In this document: positions 1 to 6,437 of the stretch, one piece after another
Numbering within the stretch: the first letter of the stretch is position 1
How the letters are laid out: the number at the start of each line of letters is the position of its first letter
Assembly (NCBI GenBank): GCA_000434215.1
Contig: HF999735.1
Span: 1 to 17,923 of the forward strand
Direction: 5' to 3'
Origin: Bacteroides sp. CAG:144
Lineage (GTDB): Bacteria > Bacteroidota > Bacteroidia > Bacteroidales > UBA11471
Length of the DNA: 17,923 nt
Program-made: the position numbers and the translations under genes
Notes under the pieces: generated by a model
Told to the model about the DNA's origin: nothing
The model's database searches: none
Seen by the model: only the letters and a program-made list of their open reading frames with translations

Positions 1-303
1 ATCGAATATGATTACAGACTTGCGTTCAATTAACTGCACACGATAGATAAGTTGCAGCCGAAGAAATATATAGTTCAGGTCTGATATATCATTAAAAAGT
101 TCCCGTACTTCTACCGGTGCAATGGAAAAGTCGATGAGAATATAGGACTCGTACTCATTACGGGCAAACTCTTCTGCAAGCGTGGACTTCCCGATTCGTC
201 TTGCTCCCTGTATAAGAATTGCGGATTCTCCATCCCGCTCCCTCTTCCATTTGAGCAATCGGTCGTACATCTTGCGCTTAAATAATATTGCGTTTTTCTC
301 CAT
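1..303 (-). CDS. AAA_14-type ATP-binding protein, 3' end beyond left edge
   Basis: This frame is open from ATG at 303 to the left edge (101 codons seen). The product has a short basic N-terminus (FKRKMYDRLLKWK), a Walker A P-loop GARRIGKST at residues 33-41, and a strand reading SVIIFD at the edge that should be the start of Walker B. The order KRKxYDxLLxWK, then GARRxGKST, then ExFAxNEYxSYILIDF is typical of the AAA_14 / DUF4143 ATPases common in Bacteroidales, which are usually about 380-430 residues long. Their cellular role is poorly defined. A second in-frame ATG at 381 would add 26 residues. I prefer 303 because it fits the family N-terminus and has its own -7 box 20 bases upstream. The gene points away from the defence genes and may be host chromosome or island edge. 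Confidence 0.8.
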   Translation of the reverse strand, partial: MEKNAILFKRKMYDRLLKWKRERDGESAILIQGARRIGKSTLAEEFARNEYESYILIDFSIAPVEVRELFNDISDLNYIFLRLQLIYRVQLIERKSVIIFD

Positions 304-322
304 GTTCGTTAATTTTGGTATG

Positions 323-330
323 CAAATATA
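323..330 (-). promoter_or_regulatory. Bacteroidetes -7 box, proximal copy
   Basis: On the minus strand this reads TATATTTG, matching the Bacteroidetes -7 consensus TAnnTTTG. It lies 20 bases upstream of the preferred ATPase start. No convincing -33 element was made out. Confidence 0.5.
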
Positions 331-399
331 GTACTCTTTGCATTTTCTCTTGCGCTTGAACAATATAGTATCTTTCTCCATAACCGTTGATATATAGCG

Positions 400-407
400 C
401 AAATATA
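400..407 (-). promoter_or_regulatory. Bacteroidetes -7 box, distal duplicated copy
   Basis: This is the second TATATTTG on the minus strand, at the same distance from the alternative ATG at 381 (within a base) as the proximal box is from the ATG at 303. Transcripts from here would include both start codons. Confidence 0.4.
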
Positions 408-590
408 ATGCTTTTGTTGGTATCCGCCAAAAGTTTCACGTCTATTTTGTCAATTTGCGCTGGATATTTATGCTCATTCTGTCAAATTCCGCCGTTTTCA
501 ACTTTGCAGTGCGCGTGCACGCTATTGTAGTGATCCTCTTTTATGGTATTTTCATTGGAAGATTCTCAATCTTGAGTTTCATAGTAGGTG

Positions 591-794
591 TTAGACATTT
601 GCCACAGCCGTTTTAATTCGGGCTTGTCCGTGTGCCACGAAATTCATTTCGGGGGAGCCTAATACCCCAACCACCTTATGTCGTTGGGAGTGTTGCCATA
701 CAATCTGCAAGCAGAGGCGGTTGAATTGTCCGATGTCGAGTAGATTATGAAGCGGCAAACGGATAGATAGAGTGCTTGGGGTGTATTGGAAAAT
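591..794 (-). pseudogene. Coding-like remnant of unknown family
   Basis: This minus-strand frame is open for 67 codons between TAA stops and ends in KTAVANV. It has no convincing start codon, and a stop interrupts the same frame just upstream (795-797). It overlaps the 3' part of the 745-912 ORF in another frame, so the two may be halves of one frameshifted gene. The residue mix (for example LGSPEMNFVAHGQ) looks more protein-like than a random AT-rich frame, but I do not recognise a family. The stretch may instead be a conserved non-coding piece of a mobile element that happens to stay open in more than one frame. Confidence 0.22.
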
Positions 795-912
795 TTAGCC
801 TATACCTGTTTGTATCGGGCAGACATCCGATAAGAGGGAGAAAAAAGAATTTGCCCCTTATAGTTTTGGTCTCATCTGGTAAGAACAAGATCATATCTCG
901 CGTGTCTTTCAT
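745..912 (-). CDS. Possible small protein of 55 residues, unrecognised
   Basis: ATG at 912 opens a 55-codon frame ending in TAA. The frame itself is open further back, to a TGA at 995-997. The product starts MKDTRDMILFLPDETK, has a short hydrophobic stretch (KFFFLPLIGCL, about residues 21-31), and ends SIYPFAAS. There is no strong ribosome binding site before the ATG. No family is recognised and function is unknown. It is offered because it is the longest plausible frame in a 760-base stretch without a gene. It may be a decayed fragment of a mobile element gene, as its downstream neighbour frame suggests. Confidence 0.25.
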   Translation of the reverse strand: MKDTRDMILFLPDETKTIRGKFFFLPLIGCLPDTNRYRLNFPIHPKHSIYPFAAS

Positions 913-1078
913 TGGTCTTTCAACACCACCGTCCGAGCAATGACATCCCAGTTTTAGGTGCAGTTTCGGACAACTGAACAGTCTCCGATTTTCTTTTCAG
1001 TTATTTGCACGAAACGGTTTACTTTAGTTTTCTTGCCCTATATATAGAGAAATACTAAACTAAACAGAATTATATATG

Positions 1079-1088
1079 CCCGCGCGGG
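1079..1088. repeat. GC palindrome downstream of the integrase gene
   Basis: CCCGCGCGGG is a perfect 10-base palindrome in an otherwise AT-rich stretch, 55 bases past the recombinase stop codon. The minus strand also has a run of eight T (1105-1112 on plus) between the stop and the palindrome, but I see no proper hairpin directly before that run. The palindrome could be part of a recombinase attachment region or simply chance. No matching second site is visible in the window. Confidence 0.25.
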
Positions 1089-1143
1089 AATAAACTACAC
1101 CTGCAAAAAAAACATCGGGAAACCAGAAAATTCGGCAGCTGCT

Positions 1144-2277
1144 TTAGTCAAATAATCCGTTTACTAAATTGACCGCATCGTCCTTTTTCTGATTGATGAT
1201 TTTGGCGTAGACTTGCGTCATTTTCACATCAGCATGGCCGAGTAATTTCGAAGTGGTGTAGAGGTCTGCTCCGAGCGTCAGCATCATCGTTGCGAACGTG
1301 TGCCTGCTCGTGTGAAATGAAAACCGCTTATCTATTCCAGCCGTTTTCGCCCAAGGTTTGAGAAGCGTGTTTATCATCGTTGGGCTCGGCAAATCGAATA
1401 CATGGTCTTCCGATGTCTTCTCCCCACGTTCCGGCATCCATTTCAACGCTTCGGGAGAAAGAGGCAGATAAATCGGCTCTTTGGTCTTCTGCATGGATAC
1501 AGACAAACGGTATTGTCCTCTATCGACGAAGACATCTTTCCACTTCAAACTGATAATATCGCTTATCCGCAGTCCGCAGAAGCAGGAGAACAAATAAGCC
1601 TGTTTTACGGCCTCATTTTTCATCGGAGTAGCAATCAATGCCCGCACCTCTTCTATGGTCATATACGACCGCTTACTCTCCGGCAGACGGATTTTATCCG
1701 AATTGTTGATCTTCGTAAAAGGATTGACTTTTATAATTTCCGCTCGCACGGCTGCATTCAAAGCTCCGTTCAGAATGCGGTAATAGGTGTGTAGCGTAAA
1801 ATTAGATACTTGTTTGCCCTTAGGTCGATATTCAGTCAATAAATAATCGATATACTCTTGGCAGAACGCCTTGTCGATTTGATCCATCGTTACCCGTTCT
1901 CCGGCATAATCTTCCAAGATGCGGATAGTAACTTGGATTTGGTTCCCATCTTTCTTTCCTCGCTTCGCCTGATTCTCTTTGTAGGTTTCCATCCAGTCCA
2001 GAAGAAAAACCTTTTCACGGGTTTCGATACCCGCTTCGCCGTTGGTAAGTTGAATGATCCGTTTCGATTTGATGGCATTGGCTGCGGCCATAGTCGTTTG
2101 ATTCCGCACACGGGCATTGTTATCCGTTTCGGGGATAAGATACATCTTCAGATACTCATACGTCCGTTTACCGTCCCGATAGATATCCAAATACAGACTT
2201 TTGTTTCCATTGGCCAACTCTTTCATCCGAAGACGGATAGGTTCTTTGACTTTTGCGGGCTTCTTTACTCGTGGCAT
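1144..2277 (-). CDS. Tyrosine recombinase / site-specific integrase
   Basis: This 377-residue protein belongs to the phage integrase (tyrosine recombinase) family and would cut and join DNA at attachment sites to insert or excise an element. Residues about 15-80 are the arm-type DNA-binding domain seen in Bacteroidetes integrases (IRLRMKELANGNKSLYLDIY). Residues about 90-190 are the SAM-like core-binding domain. The catalytic domain follows with the expected residues: Arg237 in CGLRISD, Lys264 or Lys266, His322 and Arg325 in FHTSRH, His348 in LLGHAD, and the nucleophile Tyr357 in TQVYAKI. It therefore appears intact. The start is supported by AAGGAGGA three bases before ATG. It is divergent from the restriction operon and probably belongs to the element that brought the defence genes, although the ends of that element are not visible. 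Confidence 0.95.
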   Translation of the reverse strand: MPRVKKPAKVKEPIRLRMKELANGNKSLYLDIYRDGKRTYEYLKMYLIPETDNNARVRNQTTMAAANAIKSKRIIQLTNGEAGIETREKVFLLDWMETYKENQAKRGKKDGNQIQVTIRILEDYAGERVTMDQIDKAFCQEYIDYLLTEYRPKGKQVSNFTLHTYYRILNGALNAAVRAEIIKVNPFTKINNSDKIRLPESKRSYMTIEEVRALIATPMKNEAVKQAYLFSCFCGLRISDIISLKWKDVFVDRGQYRLSVSMQKTKEPIYLPLSPEALKWMPERGEKTSEDHVFDLPSPTMINTLLKPWAKTAGIDKRFSFHTSRHTFATMMLTLGADLYTTSKLLGHADVKMTQVYAKIINQKKDDAVNLVNGLFD

Positions 2278-2280
2278 AGT

Positions 2281-2288
2281 TCCTCCTT
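2281..2288 (-). promoter_or_regulatory. Strong ribosome binding site of the integrase
   Basis: The minus strand reads AAGGAGGA, ending three bases before the ATG. Such a clear Shine-Dalgarno is unusual for Bacteroidetes, where start regions are mostly AT-rich without one. It fixes the start at 2277. Confidence 0.6.
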
Positions 2289-2310
2289 GCTTTACTCGTT
2301 ATTCCTGCCA

Positions 2311-2318
2311 CAAAGGTA
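2311..2318 (-). promoter_or_regulatory. Bacteroidetes -7 box for the integrase
   Basis: The minus strand reads TACCTTTG, matching TAnnTTTG, 33 bases upstream of the integrase start. A -33 element is not clear. Confidence 0.5.
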
Positions 2319-2554
2319 GAAAGAATAATCCGAATTAAGGAACAAGCAGGAAACAAAAATGTACCGAAAAATAGCCAAACAACAATAATCAAGTAAAACA
2401 AGAGAAGATACAGACACAGCATAATTACTTATTATACAGTATATTTATTTTCACTTGATTGGGTTTTGTTTTCCCCTCTAATTCATACTTTGTAAATCTG
2501 GAAAATTTATAAATAAAAACATTAAAGACCTCAAATAACTAAGGCAATGCGTAA

Positions 2555-2577
2555 AGAGAATGGAAATTTTCCTCTCT
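2555..2577. repeat. Inverted repeat, candidate operator upstream of the XRE gene
   Basis: The arms AGAGA-AT-GGAAA and TTTCC-TCTCT flank one central T, giving ten complementary positions with a two-base bulge. It is centred about 40 bases upstream of the -7 box of the XRE-led operon, so it could be an operator for that regulator. It is followed by T-rich sequence, so a terminator is the alternative, though no gene ends immediately before it. Confidence 0.35.
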
Positions 2578-2605
2578 TTTTCTCTTTTTATAGCATTATG
2601 TTTTA

Positions 2606-2613
2606 TATCTTTG
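2606..2613 (+). promoter_or_regulatory. Bacteroidetes -7 box of the restriction operon
   Basis: TATCTTTG matches TAnnTTTG and lies 21 bases before the XRE start. AAAGGA at 2623-2628 is a possible ribosome site. This is the only clear promoter for the five-gene run that follows. Confidence 0.6.
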
Positions 2614-2634
2614 TAAAATAACAAAGGATTAAAG

Positions 2635-2838
2635 ATGGATAAACCCATGAACCGGATCAAAGAGGTACTCGAAGAGAAAGGCATCAAACAGACCTGGCTG
2701 GCAGAGAAGCTTGGAAAAAGTTTCTGTATTGTCAATTCCTACGTCTGTAATCGACGGCAACCGAGTTTAGAAGTGTTGTTTGAGATAGCCCAAATACTTC
2801 AAGTTGACCCCAAAGAATTAATAAAAAGTACAAAATAA
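2635..2838 (+). CDS. XRE-family helix-turn-helix regulator
   Basis: This small 67-residue protein is almost entirely a Cro/C1-type helix-turn-helix domain. Residues about 17-40 form the DNA-binding helices (QTWLAEKLGKSFCIVNSYV), followed by NRRQPSLEVLFEIAQILQVD and the PKELIK ending typical of the family. ATG at 2635 is chosen for its spacing to AAAGGA; ATG at 2647 is an alternative and would still keep the whole domain. It ends five bases before the nuclease-methyltransferase gene. By analogy with controller (C) proteins of restriction systems, it may bind its own promoter and delay nuclease production on entry to a new host. That role is inferred from position and size only. Confidence 0.85.
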   Translation: MDKPMNRIKEVLEEKGIKQTWLAEKLGKSFCIVNSYVCNRRQPSLEVLFEIAQILQVDPKELIKSTK

Positions 2839-2843
2839 CATAT

Positions 2844-5078
2844 ATGGAACTCCAGATTAACGGCAATAAAATATTTGCCCCTCTGAAAAATAAGGAATTG
2901 GTTCTAACGCCTGAAGAGAGAGTCCGTCAAGAATACATCTGCCGGCTAGTGAATGTCTACGGGTACTCGCTTGAGCAGATGGCTCAAGAGGTTCCGGTAA
3001 GTAATTCGCATCGCGGCCAAGGTAAAGCGCGAGCAGATATTGTGATATGGAGATCAGAATCAGACAAAAAAGAGGATGTATCTGCCATAATTGTTGTAGA
3101 ATGCAAAGCCGAATATGTTACAATCCAAGAAGAAGACTATTACCAGGGATCTAATTATGCATCCTGGGCCGGAGCGGATTTCTTCGTTACCACAAATCTG
3201 AAGGAGACTCGTATATTCAAAGTCGTTAAGGGCAAAATTCCAAAACGGCTTGAAGAAATCGTTGACATACCCAAGGCTGAAGATCTAACCAATGCAAAAA
3301 AAATCAAGGAATTATTAAGTCAGACCAAAGCGTTTACGCGAGATGAATTCAGTAGACTGCTTTTCAAATGCCATAACATCATACGCAATAACGACAAACT
3401 GTCTCCTGAAGCAGCCTTTGATGAAATCAGTAAGGTACTTTTCATTAAGATCCGATATGAACGAGATAATACCGGCACGCAGATCTTCTCAAAGGAAGAG
3501 TTTAAGAAACTACGGGAAGCCTATGACAAAACAAAATCAAAACTAAGCTTGCCATTTTATCAGCAATTATTCGAGCGCACAAAGGAGGATTATGCCAAAG
3601 ATGGCCTATTCGAGACCAATGATACGATAAAGATAAAAGAGGCTAGCTTTGAGGCCATAGTCAAAGAACTCGAGGTGTATAATCTCTCCCGCACGGCAGA
3701 TGATGTAAAAGGTATTGCCTTCGAAAAATTCTTAGGGAAAACCTTCCGCGGTGAACTCGGCCAGTTCTTCACGCCCCGTAAAATAGTTGATTTTATGGTG
3801 GAGCTACTTGACCCTGAAGAGGGCGAAATCATCTGTGACCCTTGTTGTGGTAGTGGCGGCTTCTTGATCAAGGCATTCGAGTATGTGCGTGAGAAAATTG
3901 AAAGTGACATACAAAAGGTTAAAGAGCGCATCAAGTCAGAACTTTTCGATGAACGCTATGAAACGATGACTGAAAAACAGAAGTCGGTTATTGATGAACA
4001 GGTCAATGCCTATTTTGCTGCGCTCAACACAGAACTCGACACAGGAAACCTAAACAGTCGGTTGCAGAATCTGTCCAGTAACTGCATCTATGGTACGGAC
4101 GCCAATCCACGTATGGCCCGAACCGCAAAGATGAATATGATTATGCACGGAGATGGACACGGAGGCGTTCATCACCACGACGGATTGTTAAATGTCAACG
4201 GAGTTTTTGAAAATCGGTTCGATGTGATTCTAACCAATCCGCCATTCGGTTCTCGCGTAGAAAAATCGCTGAAAATAACAGAAGCCGATGTGGAAACCGA
4301 TGCACAGAAGATTGCCGCATACGAGAAGAAATATGGTAAAGAGGTATATCAACAGGCCTTGACTCAGATTAATGACCACATCGGGGGCTCTGTATTGGAT
4401 TTATATGCGGTCGGGAAACTTAGCGGCCTGACTGAAGTGCTGTTTATCGAACGGTGCATCCGTTTGCTTAAACCGGGCGGACGTTTGGGAATTGTATTGC
4501 CGGAAGGAGTTCTCAATAATACCAATTTGCAAACTGTACGCGAACTATTCGAGGGGATGGCCAAAATAATTTTGATTACCTCTATCCCCCAAGACGTATT
4601 CATGGCCTCGGGGGCTACGGTAAAACCAAGCCTGTTGTTCTTCAAGAAGTTCACGGCAGAGGAACGGGCCCAGTTCGATGCGATTAAACAGGCGGCGACT
4701 GAAGAGGTAGAAGCCAAGTATCAATCACAACTCGATGAGATTGATTCATTCCTGGCAGAACGGGGAAATCCTGCCGAAGAAAAGAAAGTAAAGCGAGCTG
4801 AAAGACGCGCGTTAGAGACGAAGATTGCAGCCGAAATATGGGCGATTGTCAAAGAAAAATTTGACTATACCATCCCCATTGCCCAAGTTGAAAAAGCAGG
4901 CATTACGACAACCGGCGCCGAATGCGAGAATCAGTTAATCGATTTGCTCAAAGAGTTTACACCTTATCGTAAGGAGCATCATATGTGGACTTCAAATGAG
5001 TTGAGATTCCATTACGAGATAGTCGATAATAAAGTCGTTCGGACCGATAAAGATGGCAAAACGAAGGAGTTATGTTAA
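2844..5078 (+). CDS. Nuclease-methyltransferase fusion subunit (BcgI-like RM)
   Basis: This 744-residue protein joins two activities. Residues about 22-130 match the HSDR_N_2 type of PD-(D/E)XK nuclease: Glu30, Asp65 in KARADIVIW, Glu86 and Lys88 in VVECKAE, and the QxxxY element at Gln101. Residues about 170-620 are an HsdM-type N6-adenine methyltransferase with FFTPRKIVDFM (308-318), the AdoMet-binding motif DPCCGSGGF (332-340) and the catalytic NPPF (465-468). The C-terminus contains a charged helical region and probably contacts the S subunit. A type I HsdM is usually about 500 residues and lacks the nuclease. With no HsdR gene nearby, the layout matches BcgI-like type IIB/IIG enzymes, in which one RM polypeptide pairs with an S subunit. 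It would methylate adenine at a bipartite site and cut unmodified DNA. Alternatively, the N-domain may have a regulatory role. Confidence 0.88.
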   Translation: MELQINGNKIFAPLKNKELVLTPEERVRQEYICRLVNVYGYSLEQMAQEVPVSNSHRGQGKARADIVIWRSESDKKEDVSAIIVVECKAEYVTIQEEDYYQGSNYASWAGADFFVTTNLKETRIFKVVKGKIPKRLEEIVDIPKAEDLTNAKKIKELLSQTKAFTRDEFSRLLFKCHNIIRNNDKLSPEAAFDEISKVLFIKIRYERDNTGTQIFSKEEFKKLREAYDKTKSKLSLPFYQQLFERTKEDYAKDGLFETNDTIKIKEASFEAIVKELEVYNLSRTADDVKGIAFEKFLGKTFRGELGQFFTPRKIVDFMVELLDPEEGEIICDPCCGSGGFLIKAFEYVREKIESDIQKVKERIKSELFDERYETMTEKQKSVIDEQVNAYFAALNTELDTGNLNSRLQNLSSNCIYGTDANPRMARTAKMNMIMHGDGHGGVHHHDGLLNVNGVFENRFDVILTNPPFGSRVEKSLKITEADVETDAQKIAAYEKKYGKEVYQQALTQINDHIGGSVLDLYAVGKLSGLTEVLFIERCIRLLKPGGRLGIVLPEGVLNNTNLQTVRELFEGMAKIILITSIPQDVFMASGATVKPSLLFFKKFTAEERAQFDAIKQAATEEVEAKYQSQLDEIDSFLAERGNPAEEKKVKRAERRALETKIAAEIWAIVKEKFDYTIPIAQVEKAGITTTGAECENQLIDLLKEFTPYRKEHHMWTSNELRFHYEIVDNKVVRTDKDGKTKELC

Positions 5079-6436
5079 AGAGTAAAAACACATACAAATA
5101 TTTGGATTTTGTAAAGTTCTCGCAGCTTTACAACTGGAGTGTGCAGTATCTGAATGACTCCAAAATCCGATTCACGACCAAGTATCCGCTAGTTCAGATC
5201 AAGGAATTTCTTACCCGTAACAAAACCGCAATAGAGATACAAGATGATGTATATTATAAGCGAGCAACTATTAAGGTCCGTAACGGTGGAATCTTTCTGC
5301 GAGATACCGTTATAGGAAGTAAAATTGGAACTAAGAATCAATTTGTGATTTCTAAAGGACAATTCCTTTTATCCAAAATAGATGCTCGTAACGGTGCATT
5401 TGGCGTTGTCCCGGATGTGCTGGATGGAGGTGTTATAACCGGCAACTTCTGGACTTTTGATGTGGATTATTCAAAGGTAAACCCTCATTACCTAGCATTG
5501 CTCACGACAACGAAAGAATTCATTGAATTTTGCGAACAGGCAAGTAATGGCACGACCAATCGCCACTATTTACAAGAACCTCTGTTTTTAGATATAAAGG
5601 TTCCCCTTCCTTCATTAGCAGAACAAAATAAGTTGGTGGAGGAGTATAATGCTATAATTGAAGATGGCAACAAAATATGTATTCAAGTCGAATCAATTCG
5701 ACAAAAAATACAATCGCATTTATTAAATACCATCGGCATAAAAAGTAGTCATAACATAGAAAATAATAAGGCTGCAGAGCATCAATATAGATACTTGAAA
5801 TTTACTAATTTCTCTGATATAAACAGGTGGGATTTTTGGAATCAAGAGCAGTCGGTAACATCCTTGCTGCATACCGTAAAATATCCTATAGTTACGCTTG
5901 GATCTTATGATCTAACACATAGAAAATGGGAGCGAGATACTAATACTTTCAGATATGTGGAAATAGGGAGTGTTGAGCCATTGCAAGGTATTGTTAATGC
6001 AGAAGAACATAGTACGGATAAAGCACCAAGCAGGGCTACTCAAATTATAAAAGAAGGAGATCTGATTATCGGTACAACACGACCATACTTAAAGAAATTT
6101 GCAATAGTTCCTTCTGAATATGATGGATGTGTTTGTTCGTCAGGTTTTCAAGTGATCGCAGCTAACAAAAATTACAATCTGAATTTCCTGTATGAGTATT
6201 TGCATACATATCTGGCAATAAATCAATTTGAATTTTATATGACTGGAGCCTTATATCCAGCGATAACAAGCAAAGACTTAAAAAAAGTATTGGTACCATT
6301 TCCTCCTTTAGAAATTCAGAATGATATAGTACAGTATATTCAGGTCCTTAAAAAAGAGATACAATCGCTAATGCAGCAGGCAAGTAGCGCCCACGCAACA
6401 GCAAAAAAAAGATTTGAAACACAAATATTTGAATAA
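5072..6436 (+). CDS. hsdS: Specificity (S) subunit with two target recognition domains
   Basis: This 454-residue DNA-recognition subunit directs the methyltransferase-nuclease to a split target. Its start overlaps the end of the previous gene (ATGTTAA), which suggests coupled translation. It shows the usual two-fold internal repeat: YKYLDFVKFSQLYNW at residue 8 is mirrored by YRYLKFTNFSDINRW at 239, and KYPLVQI by KYPIVTL. Each target recognition domain is followed by a conserved helix: PLPSLAEQNKLVEEY about 178-192, with QKIQSHL following, and FPPLEIQNDIVQYI about 410-423, with KEIQSLM following. A ten-base direct repeat (ATACAATCGC, 5708-5717 and 6359-6368) marks the same helix in both halves. 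The first half has moderate GC and the rest is clearly AT-rich, a sign of domain exchange. Confidence 0.93.
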   Translation: MLKSKNTYKYLDFVKFSQLYNWSVQYLNDSKIRFTTKYPLVQIKEFLTRNKTAIEIQDDVYYKRATIKVRNGGIFLRDTVIGSKIGTKNQFVISKGQFLLSKIDARNGAFGVVPDVLDGGVITGNFWTFDVDYSKVNPHYLALLTTTKEFIEFCEQASNGTTNRHYLQEPLFLDIKVPLPSLAEQNKLVEEYNAIIEDGNKICIQVESIRQKIQSHLLNTIGIKSSHNIENNKAAEHQYRYLKFTNFSDINRWDFWNQEQSVTSLLHTVKYPIVTLGSYDLTHRKWERDTNTFRYVEIGSVEPLQGIVNAEEHSTDKAPSRATQIIKEGDLIIGTTRPYLKKFAIVPSEYDGCVCSSGFQVIAANKNYNLNFLYEYLHTYLAINQFEFYMTGALYPAITSKDLKKVLVPFPPLEIQNDIVQYIQVLKKEIQSLMQQASSAHATAKKRFETQIFE

Positions 6437-6437
6437 T

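Larger units (their letters stand above)
271..410 (-). repeat. Diverged tandem duplication of a promoter and start region
   Basis: Two copies, 271-333 and 349-410, are offset by 78 bases and about two-thirds identical by eye. Each copy, read on the minus strand, contains a TATATTTG box, an ATGGAGAAA start, and codons ending in TTYAAGCGCAAG. Because 78 is a multiple of three, the upstream copy reads in frame into the downstream one, so either ATG could start the ATPase. Many of the differences within the coding part are synonymous or conservative. Confidence 0.7.
2278..2634. other. Divergent control region between integrase and restriction operon
   Basis: These 357 AT-rich bases hold the integrase promoter and ribosome site at the left end, and at the right end an inverted repeat, a -7 box and a weak ribosome site for the XRE-led operon. 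Open frames here (for instance minus-strand frames spanning 2168-2422 and 2478-2735) are hydrophobic or overlap real genes out of frame, and I do not believe them. The middle part, about 2340-2550, shows nothing I can name. Confidence 0.6.

Noticed and set aside
2168..2422. Minus-strand 84-codon frame with a hydrophobic start
   Set aside because: It overlaps the integrase start out of frame, and its hydrophobic residues come from the AT-rich control region.
2478..2735. Minus-strand 85-codon frame
   Set aside because: It is antisense to the XRE gene and covers its promoter. It has no protein-like features.
5072..6436. Phase-variable S gene with inversion repeats
   Set aside because: I found only a ten-base direct repeat, as expected for the conserved helices. 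There are no inverted repeats and no partial second S gene near the integrase.
6414..6437. Longer start (TTG) for the ATPase/TOPRIM gene
   Set aside because: It lies inside the S-subunit gene and uses TTG, while ATG at 6438 sits one base after the previous stop.
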